The notes beneath the pieces are model-generated. The model had not been told where the DNA came from. It did no database searches and saw nothing but the letters and a program-made list of their open reading frames with translations. Position numbers and translations under genes: made by a program. This document shows positions 1 through 4,856 of a stretch of 7,299 bases of DNA, piece by piece. Position 1 is the first letter of the stretch. Every line of letters starts with the position of its first letter. Origin of the DNA: an uncultured Collinsella sp. (GTDB lineage: Bacteria; Actinomycetota; Coriobacteriia; Coriobacteriales; Coriobacteriaceae); contig CALLNU010000002.1 of NCBI GenBank assembly GCA_938005465.1, forward strand, positions 1 to 7,299. The letters are read 5' to 3'.

Positions 1-1
1 C

Positions 2-226
2 GAGCGCGTCCGCGCCTTCCTCAACCGCGGCGTGACCGGCGACACCGACATCAACGTCATCGACACCGCCGAGTTCGCGATCCCCGGCCTTGACGACGAG
101 TTCCGCGTCATCGTCTCCCCGTGGATTCTGACGGTGCTCGTGACCGACCGCCTGGCTCGCTACTACGAGACGGTCACCAAGCACAACCTCAAGTATCGTC
201 GCTACTATCACCAGTTCGACTACTAA
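2..226 (+). CDS. SIS-domain sugar-phosphate isomerase/deglycase, C-terminal fragment
   Basis: This is the last 74 residues of a gene that begins before the window; the frame is open from base 2 to the TAA at 224-226. The fragment reads as a short beta/alpha segment (NVIDTAEF, then IPGLDDEF), a hydrophobic stretch (VSPWILTVLVTDRLARYYE) and a basic-aromatic tail, HNLKYRRYYHQFDY. A hydrophobic 'P-(F/W)...' segment followed by an RRYY...Y tail is what I recall at the end of FrlB-type fructoselysine-6-phosphate deglycases and related SIS proteins, which cleave phosphorylated Amadori compounds in the cytoplasm. The PTS genes start 46 bases downstream, so it probably belongs to the same operon and handles the phosphorylated PTS product. 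The catalytic SIS core is outside the window, so an aldose-ketose isomerase such as AgaS is a real alternative. An internal GTG at 32 is in frame but is not taken as a start. Confidence 0.65.
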   Translation, partial: ERVRAFLNRGVTGDTDINVIDTAEFAIPGLDDEFRVIVSPWILTVLVTDRLARYYETVTKHNLKYRRYYHQFDY

Positions 227-272
227 AGAAAACGGGTGCGGGAACGTGCCGGGCTATTGAGAGGAACACAGA

Positions 273-692
273 ATGAGACAGTACATCATCGCCAGCCATG
301 CGCACTTCGCTACCGGCATCAAGGAGAGCGTCGAGCTGCTCTCGGGCGCTCGCGACAACGTCCACGATCTTTCGATGTTCGTCGATGACCGCATGGACGT
401 GGCCGAGGAGGCCCAAAAACTGCTGGCAGGCATGTCTGCTGACGATGATGTCGTTGTCTGCACCGACCTCTTTGGCGGCAGCGTCAACAACGAGTTCACC
501 AAGATCGTCCAGACGCGTCCCCGCACGTACCTCGTTACCAACATGAACCTTCCTCTCCTCATCCAGTTGCTGTTCTCTGACGAGTCGGCGCCGGTTGAGG
601 AGACGATTCGCGCCATCGTCGCTGCGGACGATACGCGCGTGAAGTTTGTCAACGATCTTTTGGTCGATGACGACGAGGAAGAAGAGTTCTAA
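273..692 (+). CDS. PTS mannose-family EIIA component
   Basis: A 139-residue cytoplasmic phosphocarrier that would take phosphate from HPr and pass it to EIIB. The N-terminus MRQYIIASHAHFATGI is the classic EIIA-Man pattern (hydrophobic strand, then a SHxHFAxGI-type motif). By alignment with the GTHG of E. coli ManX, His9 is the predicted phosphorylated residue; His11 is the less likely alternative. VVVCTDLFGGSVNN at about residues 60-73 matches the conserved D(L/I)xGGSP/VxN loop, and the NMNLPLL stretch follows as in the family. Length is normal for a stand-alone EIIA. The C-terminus is strikingly acidic (DDDEEEEF). The ATG at 273 is preceded by an AGAGG Shine-Dalgarno at 260-264. The gene is second in the visible operon, between the SIS gene and EIIB. 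Confidence 0.95.
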   Translation: MRQYIIASHAHFATGIKESVELLSGARDNVHDLSMFVDDRMDVAEEAQKLLAGMSADDDVVVCTDLFGGSVNNEFTKIVQTRPRTYLVTNMNLPLLIQLLFSDESAPVEETIRAIVAADDTRVKFVNDLLVDDDEEEEF

Positions 693-712
693 TCCGTAGC
701 ACCTACTGACAC

Positions 713-725
713 GCCGTAAGACGGC
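713..725 (+). other. Small hairpin between EIIA and EIIB
   Basis: GCCGT (713-717) and ACGGC (721-725) form a perfect five-base-pair stem with a three-base AAG loop, just upstream of the G-rich Shine-Dalgarno of EIIB. There is no T-tract, so it is not a terminator. It might tune translation or mRNA stability, or be incidental. Confidence 0.35.
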
Positions 726-736
726 ACAAGACCTTT

Positions 737-742
737 GGGGGG
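737..742 (+). promoter_or_regulatory. Shine-Dalgarno deciding the EIIB start
   Basis: A run of six G residues lies 7 bases before the ATG at 750. It sits downstream of the alternative TTG at 735, which therefore cannot use it, and this fixes the EIIB start at 750. Confidence 0.7.
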
Positions 743-749
743 TCACATT

Positions 750-1232
750 ATGATTCAGCTACTTCGCGTTGACCATCGCCTGCTTCATGGCCAGGTCGCA
801 GTTTCCTGGGTTCAGGGCCTTGGCTCCAACTGCATCTTCTGCGTGGGCGATAAGGTCGCTAATGACCCGGTGTGGAAGACGACGCTCAAGATGGGCAAGC
901 CTGCCGGCTGCAAGCTCGTCATCAAAGATATGGAGCATGCAATCGAAGCTATCAACTCGGGCGTGACCGACAAGTACAAGATGATCATCTGTGTCGCCAC
1001 TATTGCTGAGGCAAAGCAGCTTGTTGAGGGCTGCCCGCAGATCAAGTCGGTCAACCTGGGCAACACCAAGCCCAAGGACGAGAAGCGTCCCGATGCGCGT
1101 CAGGTCTCTCGTCAGATCTTCCTGACCGCGGCCGAGGAAGCCGATGTGCGCGAGATGCTGGATCGTGGCGTTGAGGTCGAGATTCGACCCCTGGCCGATG
1201 ACCCCAAGGTTGACTGCGCCAGCGTGCTCTAG
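750..1232 (+). CDS. PTS mannose-family EIIB component
   Basis: A 160-residue cytoplasmic phosphotransfer protein of the PTSIIB_sorb type. The signature RVDHRLLHGQVAVSW lies at residues 6-20. His13, in the LLHGQV motif, is the predicted phosphohistidine that receives phosphate from EIIA and gives it to the sugar; His9 replaces the usual second Asp of the RIDDRL pattern. Further family features are VANDPVWK at about 36-43, LKMGKPAG near 46-53 and VNLGNTKP near 108-115. Length is typical. I chose the ATG at 750 because a G-rich Shine-Dalgarno (GGGGGG at 737-742) sits 7 bases upstream; the in-frame TTG at 735 would overlap that site and add five non-conserved residues. The 57-base gap after EIIA holds a small hairpin, and the 58-base gap before EIIC holds a stronger one. 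Confidence 0.95.
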   Translation: MIQLLRVDHRLLHGQVAVSWVQGLGSNCIFCVGDKVANDPVWKTTLKMGKPAGCKLVIKDMEHAIEAINSGVTDKYKMIICVATIAEAKQLVEGCPQIKSVNLGNTKPKDEKRPDARQVSRQIFLTAAEEADVREMLDRGVEVEIRPLADDPKVDCASVL

Positions 1233-1243
1233 GCGTTCAATTT

Positions 1244-1263
1244 CGAAGAGTCTGAGCTCTTCG
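1244..1263 (+). other. Intercistronic hairpin between EIIB and EIIC
   Basis: CGAAGAG (1244-1250) and CTCTTCG (1257-1263) are a perfect seven-base-pair inverted repeat with a six-base loop (TCTGAG). No T-tract follows, so simple intrinsic termination is unlikely. It separates the soluble (EIIA-EIIB) from the membrane (EIIC-EIID) cistrons, where an RNA-processing or stability element could set different expression levels. That function is inference. Confidence 0.5.
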
Positions 1264-1290
1264 TAGTGTCCTATTAGGAAAGGGGGATAT

Positions 1291-2064
1291 ATGCTTACCC
1301 AAGCAATCCTCATCGGACTTATCGCCGCATTTGGTAAGTTCGACTGCCAGCTCGGTACGCTCTACGCGTTCCGCCCCATCGTCCTGTGCCCGCTCGTGGG
1401 CCTGGTGCTGGGGGACCTGCAGTCCGGCCTCGCGATCGGTGCGAGTCTGGAGCTGCTGTTCATGGGCTCGATCTCCATCGGCGCCTACGTGCCGCCTGAT
1501 GAGACGATCGGCGGCGTGCTCGCCTGCGCCTTCGCTATCCAGCTGGGCCAGAGCACCGAGGCAGCCATCGCGCTTGCCATGCCCATCGCCACGCTGTGCC
1601 TTGCCATCAAGAACATCCTCAACGCCGCCCTGCCGATTCTGGTTGACCGCGCTGATGTCTTCTCCGGCCAGGGCAACCTTAAGGGTGTCTATGCGATGCA
1701 CTTCCTGATCGGTTTGACCGGTATCATCATGGCGTTCCTGCTGTGCTCGCTGTCGTTCTATCTGGGTGCTGACGCCATCCAGGGCATGCTCGACTTCATC
1801 CCGCCCTTTGTCCTTGCTGGCTTTGGCGTTGCCGCCAACATCCTGCCTGCCATGGGCTTCGCCATGCTCGGCCGCCTGGTGCTCACCAAGCAGCTCGTGC
1901 CCTTCTACTTCCTGGGCTTCCTGCTGTGCTCCTACGCCAACGTGCCCGTCCTGGGCGTCGCCCTGATCGCCATCATCATCGGCATCGACAAGTTCGACCT
2001 GCTCGGCCTGGGCGGAGCCCAGCCCCAGCTCTCCGCGGAAGGGGATGAGGACGATGACTTCTAG
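1291..2064 (+). CDS. PTS mannose-family EIIC component, copy 1
   Basis: A 257-residue integral membrane permease subunit (EII-Sor/ManY family) that forms the sugar path together with EIID. Family motifs in order are RPIVLCPLVGLVLGDLQSG at 28-46, GASLELLFMGSISIGAYVPP at 50-69 with the conserved Asp70 directly after, and an Ala-Ile-rich helix near 80-100. The C-terminal half (from about 179) contains further helices and NILPAMGFAMLGRLVLTK, and ends in an acidic tail, EGDEDDDF. Normal family length. A long purine-rich Shine-Dalgarno (AGGAAAGGGGG, 1276-1286) precedes the ATG. The 3' end overlaps the EIID start, so translation is probably coupled. From base 1849 to its stop the gene is identical to the second EIIC at 4083-4856; before that, roughly a quarter of residues differ. 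Confidence 0.95.
   Translation: MLTQAILIGLIAAFGKFDCQLGTLYAFRPIVLCPLVGLVLGDLQSGLAIGASLELLFMGSISIGAYVPPDETIGGVLACAFAIQLGQSTEAAIALAMPIATLCLAIKNILNAALPILVDRADVFSGQGNLKGVYAMHFLIGLTGIIMAFLLCSLSFYLGADAIQGMLDFIPPFVLAGFGVAANILPAMGFAMLGRLVLTKQLVPFYFLGFLLCSYANVPVLGVALIAIIIGIDKFDLLGLGGAQPQLSAEGDEDDDF
2037..2044 (+). promoter_or_regulatory. Shine-Dalgarno of EIID copy 1, inside EIIC
   Basis: GGAAGGGG lies within the last EIIC codons. It abuts the ATG at 2045 but is 9 bases from the ATG at 2054, favouring the latter. The EIIC stop (2062-2064) lies beyond both starts, so the two genes overlap by 11 bases and are probably translationally coupled. Confidence 0.7.
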
Positions 2065-2878
2065 TCCCGAGAACAAGATCACGCGCTCCGACCTCGTCAA
2101 GAGCGCCGTCAACGTCGGCGCCCTGGGCATGGAGTTCTCCTGGACCTACTACAAGCAGATGAACATCGCCTTCTGCCTGATGGTCGCCAACATGCTCAAG
2201 AAGATCTACGCCGGCCGCCCCGACGACTACGCCGAGGCCCTGCACCGCCACTGCGCGTTCTTCAACATCACCGTCCAGTTCGCCCCGTTCGTCGGCGGCA
2301 TCGCGATGGCCATGGAGGAGAAGGTCGCCCGCGGCGAGATCGAGCCCGAGAGCGTCAACGACGTCAAGGCCGCCCTCATGGGCCCGCTGTCCGGCATCGG
2401 CGACTCCATCTTCCTGTCGACGCTGCGCGTGGTCGCCGCCGCGGTGGGCATCAGCCTGTGCCAGGCCGGCAACCCCTTCGGCCCCATCGCCTTCCTGCTC
2501 ATCTACAACGTCCCCGGCTTCGCGCTGCGCGTCTGGGGCGCCGTCAAGGGCTACGAGCTGGGCGTGGGCTTCCTGGACGAGGCCCAGAGGACCGGCCTCA
2601 TGCAGAAGATCATGACCTGCGTGGGCATCGTGGGCGTCATGGTCGTGGGCGCCATGTGCAAGGACATGTTCTGGGCCAGCATCCCGGTGGCCATCGGCTC
2701 GGGCGAGGACGCCCAGACCCTCCAGGACATCCTGGACGGCATCATGCCCGGCATGCTCGGCATGATCGCCTTCTGGCTGTACTACTGGCTGCTGTCCAAG
2801 AAGATCAACCCCATGGTGCTGATCGTGGCCACCATGGTCGTGGGCATCATCGGCGCGTTCTTCGGCGTGCTGGCGTAA
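2054..2878 (+). CDS. PTS mannose-family EIID component, copy 1
   Basis: Membrane subunit of the EIIC-EIID complex (EIID-AGA/ManZ family), 274 residues from the ATG at 2054. I prefer this over the in-frame ATG at 2045 (277 residues) because the GGAAGGGG at 2037-2044 would abut the first ATG but lies 9 bases from the second. Recognisable motifs, numbered from 2054: LVKSAVNVGALGMEFSW at 16-32, YYKQMNIAFC at 33-42, RHCAFFNITVQFAPF at 65-79, AMAMEE at 85-90, LMGPLSGIGDSIF at 108-120 (the family hallmark), GYELGVGFLDEAQ in the middle and hydrophobic helices to the C-terminus. The usual FFNTHP box is FFNITV here, so the conserved His-Pro is missing. Codons are almost all C- or G-ending. The whole gene is duplicated without a difference at 4846-5670. 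Confidence 0.94.
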   Translation: MTSSPENKITRSDLVKSAVNVGALGMEFSWTYYKQMNIAFCLMVANMLKKIYAGRPDDYAEALHRHCAFFNITVQFAPFVGGIAMAMEEKVARGEIEPESVNDVKAALMGPLSGIGDSIFLSTLRVVAAAVGISLCQAGNPFGPIAFLLIYNVPGFALRVWGAVKGYELGVGFLDEAQRTGLMQKIMTCVGIVGVMVVGAMCKDMFWASIPVAIGSGEDAQTLQDILDGIMPGMLGMIAFWLYYWLLSKKINPMVLIVATMVVGIIGAFFGVLA

Positions 2879-2907
2879 GGGCCCGACCTATTATCTGCCC
2901 CCAAGGG

Positions 2908-2938
2908 AAACGGCGACCCGTTGTGGTCGCCGTTTTTT
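2908..2938 (+). terminator. Intrinsic terminator after the complete PTS operon
   Basis: CGGCGACC (2911-2918) pairs perfectly with GGTCGCCG (2925-2932) around a six-base loop, preceded by AAA and followed by six T residues (2933-2938). It lies 30 bases after the EIID stop and immediately upstream of the EamA gene. Confidence 0.93.
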
Positions 2939-2966
2939 ATTACCGAAAGCTAGCTGGAGGTGCTTC

Positions 2967-3857
2967 GTGATTCGATCTGGCAATCCACCCGATAATAGCG
3001 TGAGCGGGGCGATGTATCTATTTGGCACGGCGCTCTTGTGGAGTTTTATCGGCATCCTCGTTCGCGCCAATTCGCAGTCAGCTCTTTTGATCGGTGCCGT
3101 CACGGCAATATTTATGGCGCTCTTTATCCTGCTCGTCGGCAGGCCTGTCCTCCGCGTCAGTCGTCTTATTGTCCTTGTGGCCGTCTGTAACTTCGTAACG
3201 GGCACCACGTTTAACTTTGCCAACCAGCTCACGACGGTCGGCAACGCGATCGTTCTGCAGTACACTTCGATGATTTTCGTTATCGTGTATCAATCGCTCG
3301 CAACTCGCACGTTGCCCTCGCCTGCGAAGATTGCCTCCGTGGTGGTTGCTTTTACGGGTATGGGACTTTTCTTTTTAGGCGATTTGAGTGCCGAGGGCAT
3401 GCTCGGCAACCTGCTTGCCGTCATTTCGGGCGCCACCTTTGGGCTGTGTTTCTTTTTGAACTCTCGCCCCGATGCGTCGCCCATGGTGTCCTCGCTCATC
3501 TCCTGCGGTATCTCGATGCTGCCGATTGTCTATTTTGCCGGCGCCCTAGACTCCGTGAGGCCATTTGAGTGGGGGCTCATGCTGGTGCATGGCCTTTTTT
3601 GCAGTGGCCTTGCGAGCGTGCTGTATGCCAAGGGGATTGCGCGCACCAACGCGTTTGCGGCCAACTTGGTTTGCATGAGTGAGGTCGTGCTCGCTCCCTG
3701 CTGGTCGGCGCTCCTCTTTGGCGAGGTCTTTCGCTGGAACGAGTTTTTGGGCGCGGCGATTATCGTTTTGGTGATTGTGGCCAACTTGGCATCCGATGCC
3801 TTTGGCGATGGCTTTCTGGTGACGCTTGTCCGCCATCGAAACAAAGAGCGCACCTGA
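2967..3857 (+). CDS. EamA/DMT-superfamily permease
   Basis: A 296-residue membrane protein with about ten predicted hydrophobic helices in two homologous halves, as in the EamA (drug/metabolite transporter, RhaT/YdcZ-like) family of metabolite exporters or importers. The first half includes MYLFGTALLWSFIGILVR at 16-33 and the typical NAIVLQYTSMIF at 93-104. The second ends with SEVVLAPCWSALLFGEVF at 238-255 and LGAAIIVLVIVANL at 261-274, the characteristic 'E..lapl.a.l.fgE......gaaiI' pattern. The GTG at 2967 is chosen because GGAGG (2956-2960) lies 6 bases upstream; the ATG at 3012 would cut into the first helix and has no such site. Codon use is richer in T (ttt, gtt) than the PTS genes. 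The gene begins 28 bases after the PTS terminator with no clear promoter. Substrate unknown. Confidence 0.88.
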   Translation: MIRSGNPPDNSVSGAMYLFGTALLWSFIGILVRANSQSALLIGAVTAIFMALFILLVGRPVLRVSRLIVLVAVCNFVTGTTFNFANQLTTVGNAIVLQYTSMIFVIVYQSLATRTLPSPAKIASVVVAFTGMGLFFLGDLSAEGMLGNLLAVISGATFGLCFFLNSRPDASPMVSSLISCGISMLPIVYFAGALDSVRPFEWGLMLVHGLFCSGLASVLYAKGIARTNAFAANLVCMSEVVLAPCWSALLFGEVFRWNEFLGAAIIVLVIVANLASDAFGDGFLVTLVRHRNKERT

Positions 3858-3901
3858 CGGGATACGTCTGCCGTTTACGGTAAAAAACACCCCGCTGAGC
3901 G

Positions 3902-3913
3902 AGTGGTATTAAA
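3902..3913 (+). promoter_or_regulatory. Operator-like element AGTGGTATTAAA, upstream of EIIC copy 2
   Basis: The 12-mer recurs exactly at 7053-7064, and inverted at 6995-7006. In both direct copies its first base is 31 bases before the first base of a TATAAT box, and it overlaps the expected -35 region. TGGTAT-type half-sites recall operators of GntR/HutC-family sugar regulators (DasR, NagR, FrlR); that regulator identity is inference. Confidence 0.65.
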
Positions 3914-3938
3914 TAGTAAAAACCTGCATACCTATAAT
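3909..3938 (+). promoter_or_regulatory. Promoter of the EIIC2-EIID2 operon
   Basis: A consensus -10 box TATAAT lies at 3933-3938 with a weak -35 (TTAAAT, 3909-3914) 18 bases upstream. The same -10 and 18-base spacing occur at the promoter near 7060-7089. The region is AT-rich in a GC-rich genome. The weak -35 overlapped by a repeated element suggests a regulated promoter. Transcription would begin near 3945, giving a leader of about 137 nt. Confidence 0.72.
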
Positions 3939-3947
3939 TGGTATCAA
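3936..3947 (+). promoter_or_regulatory. Operator-like element AATTGGTATCAA overlapping the -10
   Basis: AATTGGTATCAA overlaps the end of TATAAT and the expected start site. Close relatives occur at 4018-4029 (AATTGATATCAA) and 7087-7098 (AATTGATATCGA). TTGRTATCAA is palindromic or nearly so, as expected for a dimeric repressor. Also, ATACC (3928-3932) and GGTAT (3940-3944) form an inverted repeat flanking the -10. Confidence 0.6.
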
Positions 3948-4082
3948 ATTATTTGTGCCTGGCATGGGTGTTAGCAGCACACCAGGTGCGCTTCGAGCCG
4001 TGTAATCGAACTCCCGGAATTGATATCAACAACGCGCGCGACGGGAGTGACGACGGTTCGAGATTCCTTATTGGGAGGAATT
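3946..4082 (+). other. Structured 5' leader of EIIC copy 2
   Basis: A stretch of about 137 bases without a gene. It can form GTGCCTGG/CCAGGTGC pairing (two G-T wobbles) around an inner GTGTT/AGCAC hairpin, and a second stem, ACTCCCG (4010-4016) with CGGGAGT (4042-4048). The second stem's loop holds the palindrome TTGATATCAA. It ends in GGGAGG before the ATG at 4083. I recognise no known riboswitch class. Confidence 0.4.
4018..4029 (+). promoter_or_regulatory. Operator-like palindrome in the EIIC2 leader
   Basis: AATTGATATCAA contains the perfect ten-base palindrome TTGATATCAA. It lies 82 bases downstream of the similar element at 3936 and shares its core with 7087-7098, making it a candidate auxiliary binding site for the same regulator. 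Confidence 0.45.
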
Positions 4083-4856
4083 ATGCTTGTCCAAGCAATC
4101 CTCGTCGGCTTAGTCGGAGCGTTTGGATGCCTCGACTACCAGCTCGGCACCCTTTACGCGTTCCGCCCCATCGTCCTGTGCCCGCTCGTGGGCCTGGTAC
4201 TGGGGGACCTGCAGACTGGCCTTGCCGTTGGCGCCAGCCTGGAGCTGCTGTTCATGGGTTCGGTTTCCATCGGCGCCTACGTGCCGCCTAACGAAACCAT
4301 CGGCGGCGTACTCGCCTGCGCGTTTGCCATTCAGCTCGGTCAGGGTACCGAGACGGCCATCGCGCTCGCCATGCCCATCGCCGTCCTTTCGCTGACGTTC
4401 GACAACATTACCAGTGCCTTGTTCCCCGTGTTTGTCGATATGGCAGACAAGTTCGCCCTCAAGGGAAATCTCAAAGGCATTTACGCCGTCCATTGGGGAC
4501 TTGGAATCTGGGGCTGCGTCGAGTACTTCTTGCTGTGCGGCGGCGCATTCTACTTGGGGTCTGACGCCATCCAGGGCCTGCTCGACTTCATCCCGTCCTT
4601 TGTGATCGACGGTTGCGGCGTTGCCGCCAACATCCTGCCGGCCATGGGCTTCGCCATGCTCGGCCGCCTGGTGCTCACCAAGCAGCTCGTGCCCTTCTAC
4701 TTCCTGGGCTTCCTGCTGTGCTCCTACGCCAACGTGCCCGTCCTGGGCGTCGCCCTGATCGCCATCATCATCGGCATCGACAAGTTCGACCTGCTCGGCC
4801 TGGGCGGAGCCCAGCCCCAGCTCTCCGCGGAAGGGGATGAGGACGATGACTTCTAG
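4083..4856 (+). CDS. PTS mannose-family EIIC component, copy 2
   Basis: A 257-residue EIIC aligning to copy 1 without gaps; the offset is a constant 2792 bases from ATG to stop. It has RPIVLCPLVGLVLGDLQTG at 28-46 and GASLELLFMGSVSIGAYVPP at 50-69, but Asn replaces the conserved Asp at residue 70 (PPN instead of PPD). Differences from copy 1 number about 50 in the first 178 residues, concentrated at residues 100-178 (for example Trp, Cys, Glu and Tyr in the GIWGCVEYF segment), and there are none after that. I chose the ATG at 4083 because GGGAGG (4073-4078) precedes it and it matches copy 1; the in-frame TTG at 4020 lies within an operator-like palindrome. No EIIA or EIIB precedes it. A regulated promoter lies about 150 bases upstream. 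Confidence 0.94.
   Translation: MLVQAILVGLVGAFGCLDYQLGTLYAFRPIVLCPLVGLVLGDLQTGLAVGASLELLFMGSVSIGAYVPPNETIGGVLACAFAIQLGQGTETAIALAMPIAVLSLTFDNITSALFPVFVDMADKFALKGNLKGIYAVHWGLGIWGCVEYFLLCGGAFYLGSDAIQGLLDFIPSFVIDGCGVAANILPAMGFAMLGRLVLTKQLVPFYFLGFLLCSYANVPVLGVALIAIIIGIDKFDLLGLGGAQPQLSAEGDEDDDF

Larger units (their letters stand above)
1849..2885 (+). repeat. 1037-bp direct repeat, copy 1 (EIIC 3' part plus EIID)
   Basis: Every base from 1849 to 2885 matches 4641-5677 on reading the two side by side. The single mismatch at 1848 (T versus G at 4640) is synonymous; before it another 23 bases (1825-1847) also match. The right edge is seven bases after the EIID stop, at GGGCCCG. The left edge lies inside the EIIC coding region. 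Confidence 0.95.

Noticed and set aside
735..749. TTG start extending EIIB by five residues
   Set aside because: It overlaps the G-rich Shine-Dalgarno, and the added residues are not part of the family N-terminus.
3882..3905. Minus-strand hairpin (CACTCGC/GCGGGGTG) followed by six T on that strand, like a terminator
   Set aside because: No minus-strand gene is present to be terminated, the stem needs a wobble and a bulge, and it overlaps the operator-like repeat. On the + strand it lacks a T-tract, so it does not end the EamA gene.
3959..3975. TGGCAT...TTAGC resembling a sigma-54 -24/-12 promoter, tempting because some mannose PTS operons use sigma-54
   Set aside because: The spacing between the GG and GC elements is one base too long, a TATAAT promoter lies just upstream, and sigma-54 is not expected in actinobacteria.
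3990..4075. TTCGAGCC / ATCGAACTCCC / GGTTCGAG pieces resembling tRNA T-arms
   Set aside because: No acceptor stem, anticodon arm or consistent cloverleaf can be drawn on either strand.
4020..4082. TTG start extending EIIC copy 2 by 21 residues
   Set aside because: It lies in an operator-like palindrome, has no Shine-Dalgarno, and copy 1 aligns exactly from the ATG at 4083.
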